A stretch of DNA of 64,000 nt, from NCBI RefSeq assembly GCF_002797895.1, contig NZ_PGES01000001.1, positions 5,890,001 through 5,954,000 of the forward strand, read 5' to 3'. This DNA comes from Janthinobacterium sp. 67 (GTDB taxonomy: Bacteria > Pseudomonadota > Gammaproteobacteria > Burkholderiales > Burkholderiaceae_D). Every line of letters starts with the position of its first letter. Position 1 is the first letter of the stretch. Shown piece by piece: positions 47,472 through 56,253 of this stretch. The notes under the pieces are model-generated. The model was not told the origin of the DNA and ran no database searches. It saw only the letters and a program-made list of their open reading frames with translations. The translations under genes were made by a program, and so were the position numbers.

Positions 47472-47783
47472 ATGACACGCTCAACAACATACACACCGGA
47501 GCTTCGGGAAGAAGCGGTAAAACTGGTCCTGACACAAGGCCTGACGCTGGAAGACGCCGCGTTGCGTCTCACCATTCCCAAGGGCACGCTAGCGAACTGG
47601 GTCAGTGCGGCAAGGCGCGGCACGTCGCCCAAAGTAGCCCCTGGTAGCCGCTCCGTGCCGGAGCTTGAGGCTGAGGTAACCAAGCTGCGCAAAGAGCTTG
47701 CCGAGGCACGCATGGAGCGCGATATCGTAAAAAAAGCGGCAGCGTACTTTGCGCGGGAGTCGCTGCCAAGTACGCGGTCATGA
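47472..47783 (+). CDS. IS3-family transposase OrfA
   Basis: This 103-residue protein has the helix-turn-helix of IS3 OrfA (TPELREEAVKLVLTQGLTLEDAALRL and TLANWVSAAR) followed by a leucine-zipper-like helix (VPELEAEVTKLRKELAEARMERDIVKKA). The zero frame passes through A AAA AAA (47729-47735). A -1 shift there opens into the frame of OrfB, giving the OrfAB fusion that is the active transposase. Its 3' end overlaps orfB by four bases. Confidence 0.9.
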   Translation: MTRSTTYTPELREEAVKLVLTQGLTLEDAALRLTIPKGTLANWVSAARRGTSPKVAPGSRSVPELEAEVTKLRKELAEARMERDIVKKAAAYFARESLPSTRS

Positions 47784-48640
47784 AGACCTTGCGACTCGAA
47801 TTTCCTGTCACCATCATGTGCCGCGTCTTTAGCGTCTCGCGCAGCGGTTTCTACGCTTGGGCGAACGGCAAACCGTCGCAGCGGGCGCAGGACGACGCAC
47901 GCCTGAAGGTCGCCATCGAGGCCGTGCACGCGCAGAGCCGGCAGACTTATGGCCCGTTGCGCATGCAGCCGGAACTGACGGCGCAAGGCTTTCCGGCCGG
48001 CCGTGATCGTATCGTCCGTCTGCGTCGCGAGCTCGCCCTGCGCTGCAAGCAAAAGCGCAAGTTCAAGGCCACCACGAACTCGAATCATGACCTGCCGGTG
48101 GCCGACAACCTGCTCAATCAGACTTTCGCGCCGACCCGGCCGAACGAAGCCTGGGTGACCGACATCACCTATGTGGCGACCGGCGAGGGCTGGCTTTACC
48201 TGGCCGGTATCAAGGACGTGTTCACCTGCGAGCTGGTGGGCTACGCGATGGACGAGCGCATGACGCAAACGCTGACGGCAACAGCACTGTGGAAGGCCGT
48301 GCGCAACAAACGCCCCGCGCCGGGCTTGATTCACCACTCCGACCGTGGCAGTCAGTATTGCGCCCACGACTATCAGAAACTGGTGACGCAGTTCGGCATG
48401 AAGCCGTCCATGTCGCGCCGAGGAAACTGCTATGACAACGCGCCCATGGAAAGCTTCTGGGGCAGCCTGAAAAACGAGCTGGTGCACCATCAACGTTACG
48501 CGACCCGGGCCGACGCGAAAGCCGCAATACAGGAATATATCGAAAGCTTTTACAACCGCCAGCGACGCCATTCGCGCCTTGGCAATGTTCCGCCCGCGTT
48601 GTTCGCTGAAAAATTCAGCAAACAGCCGCGGGTGGCTTGA
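47780..48640 (+). CDS. IS3-family transposase OrfB (DDE domain)
   Basis: This is a 286-residue integrase-like domain. The catalytic DDE triad is visible: Asp in NEAWVTDITYVAT, Asp in IHHSDRGSQYCAHDY and Glu in NAPMESFWGSLKNEL, seven residues before the conserved Lys. The upstream part holds the HTH_21 region (RQTYGPLRMQPEL). It is normally made as OrfAB by frameshifting; a free start at 47780 (ATGA overlap with orfA) is also possible. Confidence 0.92.
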   Translation: MKTLRLEFPVTIMCRVFSVSRSGFYAWANGKPSQRAQDDARLKVAIEAVHAQSRQTYGPLRMQPELTAQGFPAGRDRIVRLRRELALRCKQKRKFKATTNSNHDLPVADNLLNQTFAPTRPNEAWVTDITYVATGEGWLYLAGIKDVFTCELVGYAMDERMTQTLTATALWKAVRNKRPAPGLIHHSDRGSQYCAHDYQKLVTQFGMKPSMSRRGNCYDNAPMESFWGSLKNELVHHQRYATRADAKAAIQEYIESFYNRQRRHSRLGNVPPALFAEKFSKQPRVA

Positions 48641-48673
48641 AACAAGAGTGTCCGCTATTGACAGTACACCTCA

Positions 48674-49952
48674 TTCTTTGCTGATGCTCTTGTGGCGTCA
48701 TGCCAGCGACAACTATGCAGCGAACCGCATAGCTGTGGAGGTCGTATCGGTTCATGTTATTTTTTATGACGGGTAGTTCACTCTGCAATTTGAAACGCTG
48801 ATCTAGAATTTGAGCAATCGCTCCACCCAATTCTGTCGATGGGCCAAAAACATCATCTCCACGATAGGGAGATTTTCCTAGCAGTTCGGTTTGCGGCTTT
48901 TTTATCTCAATGAGGCCAAGATTGCCCGTGGAAGCGGATGCGTATAGAAAATCTGAAAATTTTCCGCCGGACCCGTTAAGTCGCTTGCCACCTGCATAAG
49001 CTTGCCCCTGAACCAGCATGGCTGGAACGGCAAATGCAAGACTAAGTATGAAAGGATTTTCCAGAAAGAAGCTTTGCCACTTGCTTTCCGTCAGTCCTTT
49101 TCCAAGCATTTCCTGGTATCGCTCAATCAGTTGATTCAGTGTGATGAGCTCAATATCATTCTTTAATGCCAGCAGCGAGCGCGGCTCAGATTCCGCCAGT
49201 GCTTCTATATTGTCTTGAACCATGCGAACAGCGGCGCGCCGATCACGCTTGGAAAGCGTCACATGCTGCCGCCCACCATCGGTCATTTCCGTTAGTGCAT
49301 CAGGTCTTACGCTCTTCTTTAGAGCGGGAAATTGTGCTGAATCGGCAGCATGTAATAAGGTCTGGTAGACATGAAATTGCTTGTCCTTGCGCGCGTCTCT
49401 CTGGTGGCGAGAGGCTATGCGATTTAATTCTTTTCTTAATTCATGAAATCTTCTTATTCCGAGAATAAAGAATGGCGAATCAATTTTCGCGTCATTTCCT
49501 TTGTGGACAATGAGTATGCTTACGTTTTCTAAGCTGGCGGCTGTTTCGCAAATTTGCCGATATTCCCACAGAAGCCCCAAACCGAATCGAAAATCTTTGG
49601 CAAACCCATCCGGCAACTGCTCAAGAAGCCCAACGACATCGTCAGTAGTCTCTGGCAGTATGTAGGGCTCGATAACAGGCCGAGCGACGACGATGCGTTC
49701 AAGGGTGCCGTATTTAGGTTGCAGGTAATCGTCGCGATCTTCTCGAATATTAAGAGGCCAAATGGTCAATCTGTCTGGACACACATTGAGCAGTCTCGCT
49801 ATTGGCGAATCCGGCTTGCGCTCCGCTGCGGGAATATCAGTGAAGAAAACGTTAATGCCTTCCTCTTCCGGTTCGGCTGCTTCAATGACAAGGAAGGGGC
49901 CGCCGTCCAAACGCTCACGTTGATTGAATGCTGAAGGTCTGATAGATGCCAT
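48674..49952 (-). pseudogene. sduA: 5' part of the Shedu nuclease gene (DUF4263), cut by the IS element
   Basis: The first 426 codons of an anti-phage Shedu-type protein remain. The nuclease core is visible in FSDFLYASASTGNLGLIEIKK, followed by PQTELL, YRGDDVFGPSTELGGAIAQIL and DQRFKL, then IVVAGMTPQEHQQR, which is the DUF4263 arrangement with the E.K residues. The N-terminal ~270 residues are the variable regulatory part. As it stands the frame runs 19 codons into the IS (stop at 48615), so the product lacks the conserved tail. Without the IS the protein would be 469 residues. The 5' end lies 61 bases after an orphan antitoxin gene. Confidence 0.85.
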
Positions 49953-50013
49953 GAACTATTCTTGATCCCTACTGTTCAGAGAAACGATTTGCGGGCCTTG
50001 CCTCAGCGCAACC

Positions 50014-50205
50014 TTATGGTGCCTTCCGATCAGAATCGGACGACACACGATTGATGTCAAAGGGGAGTGCCTTATCTGCCGCGATTCGGGTCAGCAGCAT
50101 CCGAATCGCATCCGAAATTGATAACCCCATTTCAGCCAGAACAACAGTTGCGGCTTCTTTAATCTGCCCGTCAATCCGGGCACGAACGACGTCGTTACTT
50201 GCCAT
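50014..50205 (-). CDS. RelB/DinJ-type antitoxin, no toxin beside it
   Basis: This 63-residue protein (ASNDVVRARIDGQIKEAATVVLAEMGLSISDAIRMLLTRIA) shows the ribbon-helix-helix N-terminus of RelB/DinJ antitoxins, and it ends with the ADKALPFDI stretch that usually precedes a RelE/YafQ toxin gene. No toxin frame follows: the next gene on this strand is the broken Shedu gene, starting 61 bases later. I chose the ATG at 50205; a longer frame upstream adds residues unlike the family. It may be a solitary regulator or a remnant. Confidence 0.75.
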   Translation of the reverse strand: MASNDVVRARIDGQIKEAATVVLAEMGLSISDAIRMLLTRIAADKALPFDINRVSSDSDRKAP

Positions 50206-50884
50206 TGTTGCGCTCACAATAGATGTAGCTACATTGTGGCTCATAAGTACTATTGCGTCACTTACATTTTGTTGTGAACAGTAGAGCATCCCGGCGTGCC
50301 GCCGTCGGGCTCGCGGGCGTTGCCCCGCGCCTCGTGCCGAGTCGCGGCCATGCGGCTTTGATCCCTGATGCCTCCGGCCGTCTCTTCGCTCCTGGCCTGC
50401 GCGCGGCGCTTGCCCTCCAGGGGATCGGCTGGACAGCCCATCCCCGCCGCGCCTTGCTTGGCGCCCCTCGCATGCACCGAACAGGTTGCACCTGATCGAC
50501 CAACAGCCATCCAGCTAGGCGTGCCGCTGGCACGCAGGGGCGCTCGCCGCGCGGCGTTGGTTTCAGCGCACCCCCTGGCCCATTGGCCGCTGTTCGTCTT
50601 TCCCCAAGTTCATCGCTTTTTCCCGCGACCGTAGCCCGCGGTGCCTGGCCGTCAAGGCGCGCAGGGCCGAGTCCTCGCTGCGCTGCGGGCCGCACCAACC
50701 CTGCGCTTCTCCCTTGACGGCCAGTCCCTCGCTGGCCCGGTTTTTCGCGGGCGATGAACTCAGGAAAGACGGCGGCAAACAGGACCGGCCCAGGTCTCTG
50801 CGCCGAACCAACCGAAGCCACAACGGGCTCCGAATCTTGGAATCCGGTCAGCTTTGAAACCACAGCAACTCATTGGAGAAAACC
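50206..50884. other. 679-base GC-rich gap between defense cargo and ICE core
   Basis: Base composition changes sharply at about 50,280, from mixed cargo to uniformly GC-rich ICE backbone. Several open frames exist on both strands (the longest is a 201-codon frame on the minus strand), but they overlap each other and have no ribosome site or recognisable product. This is probably the boundary of the accessory hot spot. Confidence 0.5.
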
Positions 50885-51715
50885 ATGCAACTCGCATCTC
50901 GATTCGCTTCCCATTCCCCGACGCTGCGCAGTGACTACCCGCTGTCCGACGACCAAATCCGCCGCGTAGCCCCGTCCATCTTCGCGGAGGCCCCGCACGA
51001 TAGCCGCTCCGAACGGTACGCCTACATTCCCACCGCCGCCGTGCTGGCGGAACTGCGCAAGGAAGGGTTTGAACCCTTCATGGCAGCGCAAACCCGCGTG
51101 CGGCACGACGACCGCCGCGACTACACCAAACACATGATTCGCCTGCGCCATGCCAGTCAGATCAACGGCGCGGAAGCCAATGAAATCGTGCTGCTGAACT
51201 CGCACGACGGCACCAGCAGCTATCAGATGCTGGCCGGAATGTTCCGGTTCGTTTGCAGCAATGGCCTTGTGTGCGGCGATACCGTGGCCGATGTGCGCGT
51301 GCCGCACAAGGGCGACGTGGCCGGTTCTGTCATCGAAGGCGCTTTCGAGGTGTTGAGCGGCTTCGAACGCGTGAAGGAATCCCGCGACCTGATGCGCGCT
51401 ATCACGCTGGACGAAGGCGAAGCCGAAGTGTTCGCCCGTTCCGCGCTGGCCCTCAAGTACGACCCCACCGATAACAAGCCCGCGCCCATCACGGAAAGCC
51501 AAATCCTGATGCCGCGCCGGTTCGACGACCGCCGCCCGGACTTGTGGAGCGTGTTCAACCGCACCCAAGAAAACCTGACCAAAGGCGGATTGCATGGCCG
51601 CAGCGCCAACGGACGCCGCCAGCAGACCCGCCCCGTGCAGGGCATTGATTCCGATGTGCGCCTCAATCGCGCCCTCTGGATGTTGGCCGATGGCCTGCGC
51701 CAGTTGAAGGCCTGA
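50885..51715 (+). CDS. DUF932 domain protein
   Basis: This 276-residue protein belongs to the phage/plasmid-like DUF932 family: YAYIPTAAVLAELRKEGFEPFMAAQTR, RDYTKHMIRLRHASQI, NSHDGTSSYQMLAGMFRFVCSNGLVCG and, at the C-terminus, LNRALWMLADGLRQLKA. Its biochemical function is unknown. It is a standard core gene of Tn4371-like and related ICEs, next to the large ParB. I chose the ATG at 50885 because GGAGAA lies seven bases upstream. Confidence 0.88.
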   Translation: MQLASRFASHSPTLRSDYPLSDDQIRRVAPSIFAEAPHDSRSERYAYIPTAAVLAELRKEGFEPFMAAQTRVRHDDRRDYTKHMIRLRHASQINGAEANEIVLLNSHDGTSSYQMLAGMFRFVCSNGLVCGDTVADVRVPHKGDVAGSVIEGAFEVLSGFERVKESRDLMRAITLDEGEAEVFARSALALKYDPTDNKPAPITESQILMPRRFDDRRPDLWSVFNRTQENLTKGGLHGRSANGRRQQTRPVQGIDSDVRLNRALWMLADGLRQLKA

Positions 51716-51795
51716 TTCCCCACGCGGCAGGGGCAGGCAGCAGCCCTTGCCGCTTTCTTCGCTGCTGCATCCCTGAACCGATAGGAGTTATCACC

Positions 51796-53862
51796 ATGAA
51801 CGCCATTACCCAAACCGAAGCCCGCGCCCTCAACACCGCCGCCGCTATCCCGCTGGAAGCCGCCGACCCGACCAAGAACCTGATTTTGGTTCCGCTGTCG
51901 CGGCTGGTGTCGCGTCCTGCTGGCCGCAACGTGCGCAAGACCCCGCGCATGTCCATTCCCGAACTCGCCGCGAGCATTCAGCGTGTCGGCCTGCTGCAAA
52001 ACCTCATCGTCATTGCCGCCGCCGATGGCGAGCATTACGAAGTCGTGGCCGGTGGCCGCAGGCTGGCCGCGTTGAAGCTGCTGGCGAAGAAGCGCCGCAT
52101 CAGCAAGGAATGGGAAGTGCCTTGCCTGTTGGTGGCCGATGGCACCGCCCGCACGGCCAGCCTCACCGAGAACGTGCAGCGCGAAGCCATGCACCCCGCC
52201 GACCAGTTCGAGGCATTCGCCGCGCTGGTGGCCGAAGGCCGACCCATCGAGGACATAGCCGCCGATTTCAGCGTCACGCCGCTGGTGGTGCAGCGCCGCT
52301 TGAAGCTGGCGAACGTCTCGCCCCGGCTGCTGGCCGACTACCGCGCCGAAGCCGTGACGCTCGATCAGTTGATGGCCCTTGCCATCACCGACGACCACGC
52401 CGCGCAGGAAACCGCGTTCTACGACGCGCCGACGTGGCAGCGCAACCCTTCCCAATTGCGCGACCGCCTCACCGAGCGCGAGATTGACGCATACCGGCAT
52501 CCGCTGGTGCGTTTCGTGGGGCTGGATACCTACGGAGCCGCAGGCGGTGGTGTGCGCCGTGACCTGTTCGCGGAAGGTGACGCGGGCGTGTATCTGACCG
52601 ATGCCGCGCTGCTGGAACGGCTGGCGCAAGACAAGCTGGCAGGTATCGCCGCCGAGGTGAAGGACGAAGGCTGGGCGTGGGTGGATGCCACCCCCGCCGT
52701 GACCCATGCCGACCTGCACGCCTTCCAGCGTGCGCCGAGGGAGCGCCGCGAACCGAACAAGCGCGAAGCGCAGCGCATCGAGAAGCTGCAAACCAAGATG
52801 CACGAACTGGCCGCCGCCGTGGATGACGCGCTTGATACCGAAGACGAGGAAAAGGCCGATGCCTTGCAGGAAGAAGGCGAAGCCGTGGGCGAGCAGTTGC
52901 AGGCGCTGGAAGATGGCTTGCAGGACTACGGCACGACCGTGAAGGCCGCAGCCGGTGCCATCGTCACCATCGACCGCAACGGGCAGGCAGTGATTCATCG
53001 CGGGTTGATGCGCGAGGCCGAGGCCAAGGCGCTGCGCACACTGGAACGCCTGCGCCAAGGTTTCGGCAGCGAAAGCGAAGCCGGGAACGACGACGAAGGC
53101 GAGGACGACGAGCAGCCCAAGACCGCCGCCATGTCCGACAAGCTGGCGCAGCGGTTGAGCGCCCACCGCACCGCCGCGCTGCAAATCGAAGTCGCCCGGC
53201 ATCCGCAAGTGGCGCTGGCCGCGCTGGTGCATGGCATGGTGCAGACCGTCTTGCAGGGCAGCCACTACGGCCACGACTTGCCGCTGGGCGTGAGCCTGAA
53301 AGCGCAAGACCGGCTGGAAGGCATCGCCCCGGATATACCGGATTCGCCCGCCGCCGTGGCGCTGCGCGAGTTGCAGCAGGTAGCAGGCGAAGGCTTGCCG
53401 GAGGACAGCGCCGAACTGTTCGCCGTGCTGCTAGCGAAGTCGCAAGATGAACTGGTGCGGCTGCTGGCGATATCCGTGGCCGTCACGGTGGACGTGGTGA
53501 CACCCCGCGCCACGCCGCAGCAACCGGGCGCGGAACTGGCGCAGGCTGTCGGCTTGGACATGGCCGCATGGTGGAAGCCCACCAATGAGGGTTATTTCCG
53601 GCATGTGCCGAAGGCCGCGATTCTGGAAGCCGTGGAGCAGTACGCCCCGGCGCACGTCACCCGGCTGGCGAAGTTGAAGAAGGCCGACATTGCCAGCGAA
53701 GCCGAGCGGCTGGCCGATGGCACCGGCTGGATGCCTGCCATCTTCAAGGCCGAAGGCACCGACGACACCACGGCGCAGGATGCGCCGCAGGCGGTGACGA
53801 ACGACGAGCCGGAAGCCATCGACAACGACGACGAGCAGCAGGCCCACGCACTCGCCGCCTGA
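51796..53862 (+). CDS. parB: Large ParB/RepB-type partition protein of the ICE
   Basis: This is a 688-residue protein. The N-terminal ParB nuclease-fold domain reads LILVPLSRLVSRPAGRNVRK, SIPELAASIQRVGLLQNLIV and EVVAGGRRLAALKLLA, with ASLTENVQREAMHPADQFEAF, and a central HTH-like segment follows (IEDIAADFSVTPLVVQRRLKL). The long C-terminal part, with Glu/Ala-rich helices near residues 320-380, is typical of this ICE family, not of chromosomal ParB. It may act in element maintenance or as a DNA-binding regulator. AGGAG lies ten bases before the ATG. Confidence 0.87.
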   Translation: MNAITQTEARALNTAAAIPLEAADPTKNLILVPLSRLVSRPAGRNVRKTPRMSIPELAASIQRVGLLQNLIVIAAADGEHYEVVAGGRRLAALKLLAKKRRISKEWEVPCLLVADGTARTASLTENVQREAMHPADQFEAFAALVAEGRPIEDIAADFSVTPLVVQRRLKLANVSPRLLADYRAEAVTLDQLMALAITDDHAAQETAFYDAPTWQRNPSQLRDRLTEREIDAYRHPLVRFVGLDTYGAAGGGVRRDLFAEGDAGVYLTDAALLERLAQDKLAGIAAEVKDEGWAWVDATPAVTHADLHAFQRAPRERREPNKREAQRIEKLQTKMHELAAAVDDALDTEDEEKADALQEEGEAVGEQLQALEDGLQDYGTTVKAAAGAIVTIDRNGQAVIHRGLMREAEAKALRTLERLRQGFGSESEAGNDDEGEDDEQPKTAAMSDKLAQRLSAHRTAALQIEVARHPQVALAALVHGMVQTVLQGSHYGHDLPLGVSLKAQDRLEGIAPDIPDSPAAVALRELQQVAGEGLPEDSAELFAVLLAKSQDELVRLLAISVAVTVDVVTPRATPQQPGAELAQAVGLDMAAWWKPTNEGYFRHVPKAAILEAVEQYAPAHVTRLAKLKKADIASEAERLADGTGWMPAIFKAEGTDDTTAQDAPQAVTNDEPEAIDNDDEQQAHALAA

Positions 53863-53878
53863 CCTTCACCACCACCGA

Positions 53879-54066
53879 GCGCCCCGGTTTCGGCCGGGGC
53901 GCTTCGCTGTTCCATCAGCATCGGCCCCAGGCCGTTCCGCCCTGGTGCCGATGGTCAAAAATCCGGGCGCGGCGGTGGCCGCGCCCGGTTTCCAAGCCCA
54001 AAGCCAGAACGCCCCTTCGCCGCCTTCGGGCGGACGGCGAAGGGGCGGCGCACAAGTGACCTTGTG
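53879..54066. repeat. Hairpin series after the large parB
   Basis: Strong hairpins follow one another: GCGCCCCGG/CCGGGGCGC (53879-53902), CCGGGCGCGG/CCGCGCCCGG (53963-53988), and a compound hairpin with 13-bp arms CGCCCCTTCGCCG/CGGCGAAGGGGCG around CCGCC-TTCG-GGCGG (54010-54047). GCACAAG/CTTGTGC follows at about 54050-54066. None has a proper U-run. The remaining gap to 54672 is GC-rich and I see no supported gene in it. Confidence 0.6.
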
Positions 54067-54672
54067 CGCGGGAAACCCTCGAAGCCCATAAGTGCGTCGG
54101 CGCACAGCGCCGACGACATTCCGAACGCGCCCCACCGCAATGGACGGGCGTGTGGGGCTACGCCCCGGCTTGCTGCCGCAGGTTGCACGAAAGCGTGCCG
54201 TCCTCGACGCTGGCGGTTCGTCGCCTGTACGTCACGAAGGACGGTTCACCGACACGCCGCCCGGCCTTGCAATGGAGCTTCCACGCCACGCCTCACGCAA
54301 AGGGCCGCAAGCAGCAGTAGGGACGCTTTCACCTTGTCGCTGGGCATTGTCCTTGCCCGTGTCAGGGCGCAGGCCGGTGAAGCCGTCGCGCGGGGATGCC
54401 GAGTCGGCCATGCCTCCATTCGGGAGCGGGCGGCCAGTACGTCCTTGTGTTGTTGTGAATCCTGGCGGTGGCTGGGCTTCATGGCCGCAACCTTCCAGCG
54501 AAAACAATTCCCCCTGCGCTGCGCGCATTCCTCGCGGGACAAATTCTTTTCGCTTCCAGGTTCTCCACGGTGTTGCGACCGCTGCGCGGTGCGGCCAGCC
54601 CATCCCCCGCCGGACGGATCACAACAAGGACGCACTGGCGCGACCTTGTTCAACCCGAAAGGAGAAATCATC

Positions 54673-54987
54673 ATGGCTAACATCGGCACCTTCACCGCAG
54701 AGAAAGACGGCTTCACCGGCCAGCTCCGCACCCTGACCCTCAACTTCAAGGTCAAGCTGGTTCCCAACGACAAGGGCGAGAACGAAAGCGCCCCGGACTT
54801 CCGCCTGCAAGCGGCCGGCCACGACTTCGGCGCGGCGTGGAAGAAAACCAGCGAGGCCGGGCGGGATTACCTGTCGGTGGCCATCGACGATCCTTCATTC
54901 CCGGCGACGGTCTATGCCCGCCTGATCGAAGGCGAGAATGACACGCACGACCTCATCTGGTCGCGCAGCAAGCCCAAGGCGGCCTGA
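54673..54987 (+). CDS. DUF736 domain protein
   Basis: This 104-residue protein is [78 protein letters not shown], a clear DUF736 member. The family is small, beta-rich and of unknown function; it is a core gene of Tn4371-like ICEs and of many rhizobial plasmids. GGAGAA lies seven bases before the ATG. Confidence 0.92.
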   Translation: MANIGTFTAEKDGFTGQLRTLTLNFKVKLVPNDKGENESAPDFRLQAAGHDFGAAWKKTSEAGRDYLSVAIDDPSFPATVYARLIEGENDTHDLIWSRSKPKAA

Positions 54988-54996
54988 CGGCCGCCC

Positions 54997-55028
54997 ACCG
55001 CGCCCCGCCCATTGCGGCGGGGCGCGGT
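54997..55028. repeat. Perfect 13-bp-stem hairpin after the DUF736 gene
   Basis: ACCGCGCCCCGCC (54997-55009) and GGCGGGGCGCGGT (55016-55028) pair perfectly around a 6-base loop, nine bases after the DUF736 stop. It lacks a U-run, so it is either a Rho-type 3' barrier or a structural site. The rest of the gap to 55289 shows no gene. Confidence 0.6.
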
Positions 55029-55289
55029 GCTGCTGATCGCAGCATCGCACGCACAGGGTTTCGGCAGTTGCCCCATGTCCCGCATGTCCAAGGCCAGCAT
55101 TGCATTGGTGATGGTCGAATGGCTCGAAGCCCGTGGCAGTAGGAACAGCATGGCGTGTCGGCGCATTGCGCCGCCGGGCTTTCGGGCTGCGCCCCATGCC
55201 GCCAATGGCGTCATGTCCATTCGGCTTCAATCCCTCACGCCTTCGCGCCTGGCGGCGCTGCGCGCTCCGCTTGCGGGCATTCAGACGCG

Positions 55290-55583
55290 CTAGGGCGCGT
55301 CGCGCTCTTTCAGCACGGCCTCGAACTCCTGGCGCACCCGCGCCAGCAGTTCGTCGGCCTTGTGCGTGTCGTCGCCGGCGTAGGCCAGCGTCAACAGCGT
55401 CAGCGGATGCACTTCCATGACCTCGCACAGCTCGGTCAGCTTGTGCAGGGTCGGACTTTTCAAGTCGCGCTCCAGCGTACTCATATAGGTGCGGCTGGAC
55501 ACGTCGGAGAACGCTTCCTGGCTCAAGCCTCGCGCCTTCCTGACTGTCCGTATTGCCGTTGCCAATGAGTGTTTCGCTGTCAC
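55290..55583 (-). CDS. XRE family helix-turn-helix regulator
   Basis: In this 97-residue protein the HTH is AIRTVRKARGLSQEAFSDVSSRTYMSTLERDLKSPTLHKLTEL, followed by LCEVMEVHPLTLLTLAYAG and a C-terminal helix. I prefer the GTG start at 55583: an upstream ATG at 55622 would place an operator-like inverted repeat inside the coding region, and GGGGA lies at a usable distance before the GTG. It probably represses its own promoter and the divergent ICE genes. Confidence 0.82.
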   Translation of the reverse strand: MTAKHSLATAIRTVRKARGLSQEAFSDVSSRTYMSTLERDLKSPTLHKLTELCEVMEVHPLTLLTLAYAGDDTHKADELLARVRQEFEAVLKERDAP

Positions 55584-55586
55584 TAA

Positions 55587-55637
55587 CTTGGTTTCCCCAT
55601 AAAAACCAAGATGACAGCCCATTGCGCCCTATAGGGC
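55587..55637. promoter_or_regulatory. Operator-like dyads upstream of the XRE gene
   Basis: CTTGGTTT (55587-55594) and AAACCAAG (55603-55610) form an 8-bp inverted repeat. GCCCTATAGGGC (55626-55637) is a perfect 12-bp palindrome. On the minus strand TATAGA sits just upstream, so these dyads cover the likely start of XRE transcription and suit autoregulation. The divergent gap to 55902 also contains scattered GGATGCG/CGCATCC motifs but no supported gene. Confidence 0.5.
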
Positions 55638-55902
55638 TACAATCTATAGTGTTCATTCATGGCTGAAAGGCCCGCTTTCGTGCTTTTACGGAAATCCGCA
55701 GATGCGGATTCCGACAGAACCGGGGAATCGCATCCGTGTCTTTCCGGCTTCCGACAATTCCGCTTCGGCGCTTCTGTTCTTCTACGGATGCGATGGCTTG
55801 CACATCGGTGCTTCCACACGAATGCACGGATGCGTTTCGGCAGTTCTGCGCTTCGGCACCAAAGCGCATTCGCGCATCGTCGGTTTCGTGGAGAAGCTGC
55901 CC

Positions 55903-56253
55903 ATGACCCTGCCGCTTGTCACCGCTGATGAACGCGCCCGGCTGCTGGCCCACGGCGCGGCGCTCGCCGCTGGTCAGCGGCTCGACCCGCTGCCCGTGGT
56001 GCGCTTGTTCACCCCGGACGCGCATGTGACCTGGCTGCTGGTGTCGCTCGACCCGGCGGATGGCGACACGGCCTACGGCCTGATCGACCTCGGTATCGGT
56101 ATGCCTGAGCTCGGGATGGTCAAGCTGTCCGACCTGGCGGGCATCGTCGGGCCGCGCAAGCTGCCGGTGCGGCGGGATCGGTATTTCCAGGCGGTGCGCC
56201 CGTTATCGGAGTACGTCCGGCTGGCGCAGGAGAACGGCGCGATCACGGACTGA
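55903..56253 (+). CDS. DUF2958 domain protein
   Basis: This 116-residue protein (MTLPLVTADERARLLAHG, then DPLPVVRLFTPDAHVTWLLV, DPADGDTAYGLIDLGIGMPE and ELGMVKLSDL) is a DUF2958 member, a small protein of unknown function found in ICE and plasmid backbones. I chose the ATG at 55903, where GGAGAAG lies six bases upstream; the frame is open much further upstream but the extra part is not conserved in type. Confidence 0.87.
   Translation: MTLPLVTADERARLLAHGAALAAGQRLDPLPVVRLFTPDAHVTWLLVSLDPADGDTAYGLIDLGIGMPELGMVKLSDLAGIVGPRKLPVRRDRYFQAVRPLSEYVRLAQENGAITD

Larger units (their letters stand above)
47412..48673 (+). mobile_element. Complete IS3-family insertion sequence
   Basis: This 1262-bp element has imperfect 28-bp inverted ends. 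Both start TGAGGT and finish CGGACACTC, with CTG shared in between. It is flanked by a 3-bp direct repeat TTC (47409-47411 and 48674-48676). It carries orfA and orfB in overlapping frames with an A7 slippery run (47729-47735). It lies inside the Shedu gene and, because the ends and target duplication are intact, is likely a recent and functional insertion. Confidence 0.88.

Noticed and set aside
47434..48662. IS ends placed at the TGTACTG/TACCCTG bases
   Set aside because: Those borders give no target duplication and a broken join; ends at TGAGGT give equal 28-bp repeats, a TTC duplication and an in-frame Shedu gene.
50258..50863. 201-codon minus-strand frame before DUF932
   Set aside because: It competes with frames on the other strand, has no ribosome site and Arg/Ala/Gly-rich content typical of spurious frames.
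55659..55928. 89-codon frame upstream of DUF2958
   Set aside because: It overlaps the DUF2958 start in another frame and has no recognisable content.
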